Source: CAZAZQ01 sp964489705
GTDB lineage: Bacteria; Zixibacteria; MSB-5A5; GN15; FEB-12
Direction of reading: 5' to 3'
Assembly: GCA_964489705.1 (NCBI GenBank)
Contig: CAZAZQ010000001.1
Span: 1-64,000 of the forward strand
Length of the DNA stretch: 64,000 nucleotides
Every line of letters begins with the position of its first letter. Position 1 is the first letter of the stretch. The translations under genes and the position numbers were made by a program. The notes below the pieces were generated by a model that was given only the letters and a program-made list of their open reading frames with translations, ran no database searches and was not told the DNA's origin. This document shows, piece after piece, positions 18,613 through 26,572 of this stretch.

Positions 18613-19440
18613 TTACATGTCGGGGAAAGCAGTTTCCGGGGAAAAATTCTCAATGTCAAAGTCAAAACGAAACCGCTTTATCTCATGTGCTTTGCCCGTT
18701 GCCGGGTCGATTTTCAAAAGCACTCCCGAAAGTTTCACATCTTTTTCCGCCGTGGTGAACCGTTTCGGCATGCCGGTTAAGAAACGCTGGAGCGACGGCT
18801 CTTTCTCCATTCCGATAATGGAGTCGTGGGCTCCGGTCATGCCCGCATCGGTGATATACGCCGTCCCGTACTCGGTGATACGCTCATCCGCCGTTTGGAC
18901 GTGGGTATGGCTGCCGATAATCGCCGACACTTTCCCATCAAGATAGTACAGCATGGCTTGCTTTTCCGAGGTCGCTTCGGCGTGGAAATCCAAAATGATA
19001 ATGTTCGTCTCCCGCTGGAGAGCTTGGAGCTCCCTATCGGCGACTTGGAAAGGGCAGTCGATGTCCTTCATGTACGTCCGCCCCATCAAGTTGAGGGTGG
19101 CTATCTTCCAATTTCCGACGCTGTCGATATAGGAACCGGCACCGGGTGCCCGGTCGGGATAATTGGCGGGACGGAGCAGCTTGGCGTTTTCACTGAAGAA
19201 CTTGATAATCTCGTACCGGTCCCAGATATGGTTACCGGAGGTTTGGATATCCACTCCGTAGGTGAAAACCTTGCGCGCCATCTCCGGCGTAATGCCGAAC
19301 CCGCCGGCGGCATTCTCCACGTTGGCGATGACGTAATCGACCTGGTATTTCTCCCGCAACGGCTTTATCATGTGCGCCGCCGCTTGCCGCCCCACTTTCC
19401 CGCAAATATCAGCAATGAAAACAATCGTTACCAGTTCCAT
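18613..19440 (-). CDS. ymdB: YmdB-family metallophosphoesterase
   Basis: 275-residue calcineurin-like phosphoesterase of the YmdB group, which in studied bacteria hydrolyses 2',3'-cyclic nucleotides and affects RNA turnover with RNase Y. Metal-site motifs are FIADICGKVGR (about residues 7-17; family has D-x-x-G), NVENAAGGFG (about 40-49), SGNHIWD (about 71-77), DFHAEATSEK (about 151-160) and GSHTHVQTAD (about 177-186). The position directly after rny is the usual conserved order and supports the name. Confidence 0.92.
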   Translation of the reverse strand: MELVTIVFIADICGKVGRQAAAHMIKPLREKYQVDYVIANVENAAGGFGITPEMARKVFTYGVDIQTSGNHIWDRYEIIKFFSENAKLLRPANYPDRAPGAGSYIDSVGNWKIATLNLMGRTYMKDIDCPFQVADRELQALQRETNIIILDFHAEATSEKQAMLYYLDGKVSAIIGSHTHVQTADERITEYGTAYITDAGMTGAHDSIIGMEKEPSLQRFLTGMPKRFTTAEKDVKLSGVLLKIDPATGKAHEIKRFRFDFDIENFSPETAFPDM

Positions 19441-19516
19441 CTCTCATCTTTCTCTCAGGGGCTCACCTTTTGACAGGGAGGTCACCGCCTTCCACTCTGT
19501 CGCATGGTCAGTCCTC

Positions 19517-21088
19517 TTACTTCGCATACTCGGTAGCACGGGTTTCGCGCACCACCGTGACTTTAATCTGCCCCGGATACTGCATTTCTTTTTCAATCTT
19601 CTCGGCAATGTCACTAGCCAAGATCGACGTTGCCAAGTCATCGAGCAGTTTGTTCTCTACAATGACCCGCACTTCCCGACCGGCTTGGATGGCATACGCT
19701 TTCGCCACTCCCTTGAAGCTGTCCGCCAATTCTTCGAGCTGCTGCAAGCGCTTGATATACGCCTCCAACGGCTCGCGACGCGCTCCGGGACGAGAGCCGG
19801 AGATAGCGTCAGCCGCCTGCACCAACACCGGATAGGGCCCGACCATCGGGACATCGCCGTGGTGAGATTCGATGGCGTTGATGACACTTTCGTGTTCTTT
19901 GTACCGCCGGACGAAGTCGGCGCCGATCTGGGTATGGGTACCTTCGGTTTCCCGGTCAATCGCTTTACCGATGTCATGCAGCAAGCCGCACCGCTTCGCC
20001 AACGCCGCATCGAGCTCCAATTCCGCCGCCATCAAACCGCACAGCATAGCGACTTCTTTGGAGTGCGCCAAGACGTTCTGCCCGTACGAAGTCCGGAAGT
20101 GAAGTTTCCCCAACATCTTGATGATGTCGGGATGCAAACCGTGGACTCCCAACTCGAAACAGGCTTGCTCTCCGGCTTCCCGAATGATGACTTCCATCTC
20201 TTTGCTCGCTTTTTCCACCACCTCTTCGATTCGGGTCGGGTGGATTCTGCCGTCGGTGATTAACTTTTCAAGCGCCATACGGGCGATTTCCCGACGTACC
20301 GGGTCGTAGCCGGATAAGATGACCGCCTCCGGCGTGTCGTCGACAATGACGTCAATCCCCGTAGCGGTCTCGAACGCCCGGATATTTCTCCCCTCCCTGC
20401 CGATAATCCGCCCTTTCATTTCGTCGTTGGGCAGATTGACCACTGAGACGGTGGTCTCCACCGTGTGATCGGCGGCGCACCGATAGATGGAAGAAAGAAT
20501 TATTTCTTTGGCTTCTTTCTCCGCATCCCGTTCCGCCTGTTCGCGGATTTCTTTAATATATGCCGCCGCTTCCATCTTGGCGGCATTAATCATATTGTCC
20601 ATCAATTGCTTTTTGGCTTCTTCGGGAGTCATCTGGGCGATTTTCTGCAACTTCTCGTTTTGCTCGCGAATAATTCCGTCCAGCTCCTCTTCACGGAGAG
20701 TTATGCCTTTCTCCCTTGCCGTTAACGTCTTCTCACGAGCCGTCAGTTCCCTATCCCTCTCCTGGAGGAAACCCAACTTCTTCTCCAAGGACGCCTGGCG
20801 TTCCTGAAGCCTTTTTTCGGTATTTTCCAATTCCCGGCGCTTCCGCTCCGCTTCGCGTTCGACTTCCCCTTTCCGTTTCAGCCATTCTTCGCGAGCTTCC
20901 AGCGCCGCTTCTTTCCTCTTGATTTCCGCCTCTTTCTTCGCCTCCTCCACGACGCGGGCAGCTTCGCGGGTAGCGTTCTCCAACCGCTTCTGAGCGAGAC
21001 GACGGGCGAGGAACCAAGAGAGGAGAAACGAAACAATGCCAACAGCTATCGCTATTGCAACAAAGACCATCACATCATTCATCTTCAT
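19517..21088 (-). CDS. rny: Ribonuclease Y
   Basis: Membrane-anchored endoribonuclease that starts mRNA decay. 523 residues: an N-terminal membrane helix (VFVAIAIAVGIVSFLLSWFL-like, residues 5-25), a long charged coiled coil (about 30-200), a KH RNA-binding domain (KGRIIGREGRNIRAFE near 225) and an HD domain whose HD pair is in CGLLHDIGKAIDRE near 360, with HSKEVAMLCG before it. The length and domain order match the family. Upstream lies zapA, downstream ymdB. Confidence 0.96.
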   Translation of the reverse strand: MKMNDVMVFVAIAIAVGIVSFLLSWFLARRLAQKRLENATREAARVVEEAKKEAEIKRKEAALEAREEWLKRKGEVEREAERKRRELENTEKRLQERQASLEKKLGFLQERDRELTAREKTLTAREKGITLREEELDGIIREQNEKLQKIAQMTPEEAKKQLMDNMINAAKMEAAAYIKEIREQAERDAEKEAKEIILSSIYRCAADHTVETTVSVVNLPNDEMKGRIIGREGRNIRAFETATGIDVIVDDTPEAVILSGYDPVRREIARMALEKLITDGRIHPTRIEEVVEKASKEMEVIIREAGEQACFELGVHGLHPDIIKMLGKLHFRTSYGQNVLAHSKEVAMLCGLMAAELELDAALAKRCGLLHDIGKAIDRETEGTHTQIGADFVRRYKEHESVINAIESHHGDVPMVGPYPVLVQAADAISGSRPGARREPLEAYIKRLQQLEELADSFKGVAKAYAIQAGREVRVIVENKLLDDLATSILASDIAEKIEKEMQYPGQIKVTVVRETRATEYAK

Positions 21089-21175
21089 CCTCCCATCCGG
21101 TTCACCCGGATGTGTTCCATCTATGTAAAAATTGCGGGGATGAGAAAATACAGGGCTTGTGGCTGGGTATCTGTA

Positions 21176-21484
21176 TTATTCGGAATCGACCGGGATGCTG
21201 TCTGATAAAACGTCGTTCAAGCCGGACAACACCTTGTCCAGCGTTTCGTTTACGTCTTTTTCTATCAGGGTAATCTGGTCATTCTTTTCCAGCAACTCGG
21301 AAGCCATCGACAATGCCGCCAAAATGGCAACCTTGTCACGAGCCATCACCCGGCTCGCCCGGGAGGCTTCCTTCATCTTTGAATCGACATATTCGGCGAC
21401 CCGAGTAAGATGGGCGGGATCTTCAACCCCGGCAATGGGGTATTCCTCACCAAATATATGAACGATAACCTTATTTTCACTCAT
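21176..21484 (-). CDS. zapA: Cell division protein ZapA
   Basis: About 102 residues. ZapA bundles FtsZ filaments at the division ring. The N-terminal beta-rich head reads VIVHIFGEEYPIAGVEDPAHLTRVAEYVDSKM, followed by a helix with DKVAILAALSMASELLE, both typical. I start at MSENKV, which matches the family start; the longer frame adds 11 basic residues. Its location among pheT, a coiled-coil gene and rny is the usual one for zapA. Confidence 0.88.
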   Translation of the reverse strand: MSENKVIVHIFGEEYPIAGVEDPAHLTRVAEYVDSKMKEASRASRVMARDKVAILAALSMASELLEKNDQITLIEKDVNETLDKVLSGLNDVLSDSIPVDSE

Positions 21485-21591
21485 AAATACAGATGCCCGC
21501 TTCCACTTGCGTTTCAAACAGCCTGTCTTTTCTTATCCTGCTTACTCTCAATAAGTTATATTCGCCTATCTATTCTTTGTCAACAAAAAAC

Positions 21592-21834
21592 TCATTTATG
21601 CAAACTTTCCAGCTCTTCCAACCGGTCCAGGATGGAAATGAGCTTGCTTTTTACATTTTGAGCTTTGTCGGCGTCTTTCAGTTTGAAATTATTATACTCT
21701 TTTTGAATACTACTCAACTGCTCACGCAGTTTTTTGTTTTCTTCTCGTAATGAACGATTCTCTTGTTTGACGTGTTCAAGAAGCGTCAAAATTCGTTCAA
21801 CTTTTTCCCTCAACGGATGGTCTTCGCCCTGCAT
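21592..21834 (-). CDS. Small coiled-coil protein, ZapB-like
   Basis: 80 residues, almost entirely one coiled coil with heptads rich in Leu and Glu (KVERILTLLEHVKQENRSLREENKKLREQL broken into heptads). It begins immediately after the pheT stop and precedes zapA. ZapB of gammaproteobacteria has similar size and make-up and binds ZapA, and a coiled-coil gene next to zapA is common. Sequence alone cannot prove homology, because any short coiled coil looks similar. Confidence 0.65.
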   Translation of the reverse strand: MQGEDHPLREKVERILTLLEHVKQENRSLREENKKLREQLSSIQKEYNNFKLKDADKAQNVKSKLISILDRLEELESLHK

Positions 21835-24219
21835 TTATTTATCCCTAATCTCAGCGTTAAATCTCTTCTTTAAGTTGGCAATAACTTTATTTTGCATTTC
21901 ATCCACTTGCTCGCTCGATAAACTCCCTTCGCGAGAACGGTACGTAATCGCAATGGCAACCGATTTCTTCCCTTTCTCAATCTGCTTGCCGGTATAGACA
22001 TCAAAAATCTTCACCGCTTCCGCCAATTCACCGGCGGTTTCTTTCACCACCGCCACCAACTTCCCGGCAGGAACATCCCTCGCCACCACCAGGGCAATAT
22101 CCCGCGGTGCCGCCGGATACTGCGGGAGGGGATGATACTCGATTAAACCGCCTTTCAGTGAAAGTAGTTTTTCCAACTCCAACTCTAATATATACACCGG
22201 TTGCTTGATATCAAGCTTTTCTACAAGTGAAGCACTCACCTGCCCTATCATGCCGCACTTCTCACCGGCAACCGAGAGGTCATACGAAATATGCTCATCC
22301 AAGTACGGGTAGGCTTGCGGTTCAAAGCGAAGTTCCCCCCAACGGAAGTGTTCCGTCAGATTTTCCAACCCGCCGGTCAAATCGTAGAAATCCAACGGAC
22401 GCGGCTTCTGCCTCCAGTTGACCGGCGTTTCTCCCGTGACCGCCATGAGTAGACGGGACTCTTCCCGCCACGAGTCACCGTTGGTCGGCGGGAAATAGAC
22501 TTTGCCGATTTCGAATAACCGTAAATCCAGGTTGCGATGCGCCACATTATGTTGAATAACCGACAACGCCGTTTGTACAAGAGAGTTGCGCAGGATATTC
22601 AACTCTTTCGAAACCGAGTTAATCACTCGGACAAAGGGAAGACTGGGATGAAGCAACTCCGCCATCCGCTGCTGCGCCAAGCCGTGCCCTTTGATCTCGT
22701 CAAAACCCGAACCGGTCAAAATGCGGCGGATTTCGTTCTGCACATCATACCACTCGTTCCGCGGCGTGTATAACGCTCCGATATTCGTCACGGCGTCAGG
22801 GATGGCATTGAATCCCTCAATGCGGGCGACTTCTTCAATCAGGTCGATTTCCCGCTCGATGTCGGGACGGAAGGTCGGCACGGTAACCTCAAAGACTTCC
22901 GATTGTTTGACGGAAAATTCCAAGTTGGTGAAAATCTCCGCCATCCGCTCTTTCGAAAGCGACGTCCCCAACACGGCATTGCACCGCTCAGGACGGAAAG
23001 ATACCGTCACGGGCTCGATTTTTTTAGGGTAATTGTCGACGATACCGCTGCGCACCTCTCCCCCCGCCAATTCCTGCATCAGGAAAGCGGCGCGATTGAT
23101 GGCATACTCTATCCCGTTCGGGTCGGCTCCTTTTTCAAAGCGCATCGACGATTCCGAGACGGTATCGAGCACTTTTCGGCTTTTCCGAATCACGGAAGGA
23201 TTGAAGTACGCCGCTTCAAGCAGAATACAGGTAGTGTCGTCTTCCACTTCCGAGTTCAGTCCGCCCATCACTCCACCTGCCGCTACCGGCTCCTTACCGT
23301 TGGTTATCAACAGCACGTCCGGGGTTAGCTCATGTTCCCGCTCGTCGAGCGTGACAAATTTTTCTTTCGGTCGAGCCCGTCGTACCACCACTTCGTTAGA
23401 GCCGAAGCGATCGAGGTCAAAAGCATGTAAGGGGTGCCCCGTCTCCAGCATGACGAGGTTGGTGATATCGACGATATTGGAAATCGGGCGAATCCCCGAC
23501 ATCAACAGCTTCTTCTTTACCCACCACGGGGAAGGACCGACTTTGACATTTTCAATAATACGGGCGGCATATCGCGGGCATGCATCTACATCGTCGATTT
23601 CCACCCGAATGACATCCGACGCCTTTGCCGAAGCCTCGTGTATTTCGAACGTCGGTCTTTTGACGGTGGTTGACGCCAACGCTACCATATCGCGGGCGAT
23701 ACCAATTGCCGACATGGAATCGGCACGGTTGGGCGTGAGTTCAAACGTCAAAACGTAATCGTCAAAATCAAGATATTCCGCCAATGGCTTTCCCACGGGA
23801 GCATCCGGGTCGAAAACCATGATGCCGGAGTGGTCCTGGGAAATACCCAACTCCCGCTCCGAGCAAATCATTCCGTACGAAACCGCCCCGCGGATTTTGG
23901 TCTTTTTCAAAACGATGTCACCGGCGACCTTGGCTCCAATCATGGCAAGCGGCACTTTTTGCCCGACCGCTACGTTCGGCGCTCCGCAAACACTTTCAAT
24001 GATTTCCGAACCGATATTGACTTTTGCCAATTGCAGCTTCGAGGCGCCTTCTATCGGCAGCAACTCCACAACTTCCCCGACGACTACCTTATCCATATAC
24101 CGGGCGGCATACTCGATATCCTCACACGCTGTCCCGCAAAGCGTCAAGCGATCGGACGTTTCTTCCACCGACCAGTCCAAACCGGTCAGCTCTATGAGCC
24201 ACTTATACGATATCTTCAT
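21835..24219 (-). CDS. pheT: Phenylalanine--tRNA ligase beta subunit
   Basis: 794 residues, the normal bacterial length. Domains in order: N-terminal B1 with the tRNA-binding EMAP-like segment (VVGEVVELLPIEGASKLQLAKVNIG, about residues 46-70), B3/B4 editing region (GGVMGGLNSEV near 315), B5 (EVARIEGFNAIP near 480), the catalytic-like core and the C-terminal anticodon-binding FDX-ACB domain (YPAAPRDIALVVARDVPAG, about 700-718). It follows pheS by two bases; together they form the alpha2beta2 enzyme. Confidence 0.97.
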   Translation of the reverse strand: MKISYKWLIELTGLDWSVEETSDRLTLCGTACEDIEYAARYMDKVVVGEVVELLPIEGASKLQLAKVNIGSEIIESVCGAPNVAVGQKVPLAMIGAKVAGDIVLKKTKIRGAVSYGMICSERELGISQDHSGIMVFDPDAPVGKPLAEYLDFDDYVLTFELTPNRADSMSAIGIARDMVALASTTVKRPTFEIHEASAKASDVIRVEIDDVDACPRYAARIIENVKVGPSPWWVKKKLLMSGIRPISNIVDITNLVMLETGHPLHAFDLDRFGSNEVVVRRARPKEKFVTLDEREHELTPDVLLITNGKEPVAAGGVMGGLNSEVEDDTTCILLEAAYFNPSVIRKSRKVLDTVSESSMRFEKGADPNGIEYAINRAAFLMQELAGGEVRSGIVDNYPKKIEPVTVSFRPERCNAVLGTSLSKERMAEIFTNLEFSVKQSEVFEVTVPTFRPDIEREIDLIEEVARIEGFNAIPDAVTNIGALYTPRNEWYDVQNEIRRILTGSGFDEIKGHGLAQQRMAELLHPSLPFVRVINSVSKELNILRNSLVQTALSVIQHNVAHRNLDLRLFEIGKVYFPPTNGDSWREESRLLMAVTGETPVNWRQKPRPLDFYDLTGGLENLTEHFRWGELRFEPQAYPYLDEHISYDLSVAGEKCGMIGQVSASLVEKLDIKQPVYILELELEKLLSLKGGLIEYHPLPQYPAAPRDIALVVARDVPAGKLVAVVKETAGELAEAVKIFDVYTGKQIEKGKKSVAIAITYRSREGSLSSEQVDEMQNKVIANLKKRFNAEIRDK

Positions 24220-24221
24220 CG

Positions 24222-25235
24222 TTACGTAAACTGCCGCAAGAAGCGGACATCATTGTTAAAGAACAGACGAATGTCGTTAATTTTGTATTTCAACATGGCT
24301 ATCCGTTCGACACCCATGCCGAAAGCGTAGCCGGTATATTTCTCGGGATCATGCCCGGCTTTTTCCAGCACAGCCGGGTCAATCATGCCGCAGCCCAAAA
24401 TTTCCAACCAACCGGCGTACTTGCACACCTGGCATCCCTTGCCGCCACAGAGGAAACATTGAATATCCACTTCCGCCGACGGTTCGGTAAAAGGGAAAAA
24501 CGACGGGCGGAATTGCAATTTCAAATCTTCTCCGAAGAACGCCTTACAGAACGCCACCAACACCCCCTTGAGGTCAGCCATCGTCACCCCTTCGTCGACC
24601 AAGAAGCCGTCGACTTGATGAAAGGCGATGTGGGCGCGGGTGGAAATAGCTTCGTTGCGGAAGCACAAACCGGGCGTGATGATTTTCATCGGCGGCTTAC
24701 GCTTCTCGAGCTCCCGTGCTTGGACGGGCGTCGTATGGGTCCGCATGAGCCTGCCGCCTTCGACGAAGAGCGTGTCTTGCATGTCACGGGCGGGATGGTC
24801 GGGAGGGAAATTCAGGGCTTCGAAATTGTAATAGTCGGTTTCCACATCGGGACCGTAGGCGATCTCAAATCCCATCCCGTAAAAGGTCTCGCAAATTTCA
24901 TCAAGGACTTGGTTGATGATGTGTGTAACGCCGAGATACTGACCTGTCCCAGGAAGGGTCGGGTCAAAAACGATTTCTTCTTTTTTGGGGGAAAGCCTTT
25001 GTTTGGCGAGGTTCAAGCGCTCTTCAATCAGGGCGCGGCATTTGTTTGCCGCCGCGCCGACCTGCTTTCGTTCTTCCAGAGAAAGGGCTTTGAGATTCTT
25101 CAGAATAGCCGTAATAGAGCCCTTGCGCCCCAAGTAGGCGACTTGGAGGGCTTTCAGCGATTCAAGCGAGTCAACTTCTTCTATCCGTTTGAGAGCCTCG
25201 TCTTGAATATGCGCAATCTCATCGAGCAGTGACAT
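24222..25235 (-). CDS. pheS: Phenylalanine--tRNA ligase alpha subunit
   Basis: 337-residue class II synthetase subunit. It has an N-terminal coiled coil, motif 1/2 regions (DTLFVEGGRLMRTHTTPVQAREL near residue 155; FRNEAISTRAHIAFHQVDGF near 190), the phenylalanine pocket FFPFTEPSAEVDIQ near 240, and motif 3 AFGMGVERIAMLKYKINDIR near 305. It lies between rplT and pheT in the canonical order. Confidence 0.97.
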   Translation of the reverse strand: MSLLDEIAHIQDEALKRIEEVDSLESLKALQVAYLGRKGSITAILKNLKALSLEERKQVGAAANKCRALIEERLNLAKQRLSPKKEEIVFDPTLPGTGQYLGVTHIINQVLDEICETFYGMGFEIAYGPDVETDYYNFEALNFPPDHPARDMQDTLFVEGGRLMRTHTTPVQARELEKRKPPMKIITPGLCFRNEAISTRAHIAFHQVDGFLVDEGVTMADLKGVLVAFCKAFFGEDLKLQFRPSFFPFTEPSAEVDIQCFLCGGKGCQVCKYAGWLEILGCGMIDPAVLEKAGHDPEKYTGYAFGMGVERIAMLKYKINDIRLFFNNDVRFLRQFT

Positions 25236-25250
25236 ACGGGCTAATGACCG

Positions 25251-25607
25251 CTATTGACTCTCACCCGTTGCCATCTTCGCCAAATTGGTAAATGTCGCCA
25301 TATCTCGAGCGGCGATGTCGGCTAACATCTTCCGATCGATATTGACACCGGCTTTCTTCAAACCGGCAATCAGCGACGAATAGTTGGTCCCGCACATTTT
25401 AGCCGCCGCCGAAATGCGCGTTATCCAGAGGGAACGGAACTCCCGCTTCTTGTTTCGGCGATCACGGTAGGCGTATTTTAACCCTTTATTAACGGTTTCC
25501 AAAGCGGTGCGGTACAGTTTCCGACGGCCGCTGTAGTTTCCTTTTGCCTGTTTCAAGACCTTTTTATGACGCCGTTTGGCGGCAACATTATTCTTCGCAC
25601 GAGGCAT
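25251..25607 (-). CDS. rplT: 50S ribosomal protein L20
   Basis: 118 residues, normal length. The basic N-terminal extension with KRRHKKVLKQAKGNYSGRRKLYR and the C-terminal globular part with RDRRNKKREFRSLWI and RKMLADIA match L20. It lies after rpmI with a 104-nt spacer that can fold; in several bacteria L20 represses its own operon by binding mRNA. Confidence 0.98.
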   Translation of the reverse strand: MPRAKNNVAAKRRHKKVLKQAKGNYSGRRKLYRTALETVNKGLKYAYRDRRNKKREFRSLWITRISAAAKMCGTNYSSLIAGLKKAGVNIDRKMLADIAARDMATFTNLAKMATGESQ

Positions 25608-25711
25608 GGTTTTTCATCTCCTTTTGCGCTTCCACTCGTTTACGAACGGTTCACCTTCTGTAAACTCGGTTCCGGGTACCGATCCGGTTTCGGACGTACT
25701 CACGGTACGTG
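25608..25711 (-). promoter_or_regulatory. Structured spacer between rpmI and rplT
   Basis: Unlike the other tight junctions in this operon, the genes are 104 nt apart. The minus-strand RNA contains a perfect stem ACGTAC / GTACGT (25694-25710) and a further CCGG-flanked potential stem. It could be a site for L20 feedback control, but no specific match to a known L20 site was established. Confidence 0.3.
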
Positions 25712-25906
25712 CTAATACGGCAACATCCGTTCCACGCGCTTTCGGTCGACTTTCGACACCAAGCCCGTTTTTCGCAGTTGCCGACGGCGTTTCGGACTCA
25801 TCTTCGTCAAGATATGAGTCTTGTACGCCTTATACCGTTTTATCTTGCCGGTCGCCGTCTTCTTAAATCGCTTGGCGGCGCCGCGCTGGGTTTTCATCTT
25901 CGGCAT
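25712..25906 (-). CDS. rpmI: 50S ribosomal protein L35
   Basis: 64 residues, normal length and very basic. MPKMKTQRGAAKRFKKTATGK at the N-terminus and the C-terminal LTKMSPKRRRQLRK region are the L35 signature. It stands between infC and rplT, the universal order. Confidence 0.98.
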   Translation of the reverse strand: MPKMKTQRGAAKRFKKTATGKIKRYKAYKTHILTKMSPKRRRQLRKTGLVSKVDRKRVERMLPY

Positions 25907-25945
25907 GTATGTTCCTCTGTTTCTTTCTCGCTTTTTTTCTCTCTT

Positions 25946-26554
25946 CTACTCCGTCGGTTTATCCGACGATGCCATCTCCGACTTCTGTTTCTGCTTTTCG
26001 CTTTCGCCGGCTTCTTTCTTTTGCCGATGTCGCTTCAGCACCTCCGACTTGGGCGCCAACACCATCGACATGTTGTGCCCGTCAAGTTTGGGCGGCGCCT
26101 CCACATTGGCGACATCCGCCAGCTCTTCTACCACCCGATCAAGTATTTTTCTCCCTTGTTCGGTATACGCCATTTCACGACCCCGAAACATGACATACAC
26201 CCGGACTTTACTGCCGGATTCGATAAACTCGCGCACATGTCTCGTCTTAAAGTTGAAGTCATGGCTGTCAATTTTCGGCCGGTACCGCATTTCTTTCAAT
26301 TGGAAAGTATGCTGCTTCTTCTTTGCCGCCTTATCCTTCTTGGAAAGCTCGTACTTGTATTTCCCGTAGTCAAGGATGCGGCAAACCGGCGGACGGCTGT
26401 TCGGAGCAACTTCAACCAGATCCAAACCCAACGATTTCGCCCGTTCCAGAGCCTCGCTCGTCGGTAAAATGCCGATTTGTTCGCCGTCAGGACCGATCAA
26501 GCGAACCGGCGAGACGCGTATCTGGTTGTTGATCCGTAAACTCTTACTAGCTAT
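25946..26554 (-). CDS. infC: Translation initiation factor IF-3, apparent AUA start codon
   Basis: IF-3 keeps the 30S subunit free and rejects wrong start codons. The conserved N-terminal segment LRINNQIRVSPVRLIGPDGEQIGI is only complete if translation begins upstream of any ATG, GTG or TTG. Reading back, the frame is closed by the thrS stop region, and the only codon placed five bases after the strong AGGAGG site (26560-26565) is ATA at 26552-26554. infC genes typically use rare starts (AUU, AUC or AUA), which IF-3 itself discriminates against, so this is a feedback device. About 202 residues, with a charged C-terminal tail of about 25 residues longer than usual. Confidence 0.9.
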   Translation of the reverse strand: MASKSLRINNQIRVSPVRLIGPDGEQIGILPTSEALERAKSLGLDLVEVAPNSRPPVCRILDYGKYKYELSKKDKAAKKKQHTFQLKEMRYRPKIDSHDFNFKTRHVREFIESGSKVRVYVMFRGREMAYTEQGRKILDRVVEELADVANVEAPPKLDGHNMSMVLAPKSEVLKRHRQKKEAGESEKQKQKSEMASSDKPTE

Positions 26555-26572
26555 ACAATCCTCCTCTTATCA

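Noticed and set aside
21089..21175. 6S RNA near zapA
   Set aside because: The rny-zapA gap is only 87 nt, too short for 6S RNA, and shows no long bulged hairpin.
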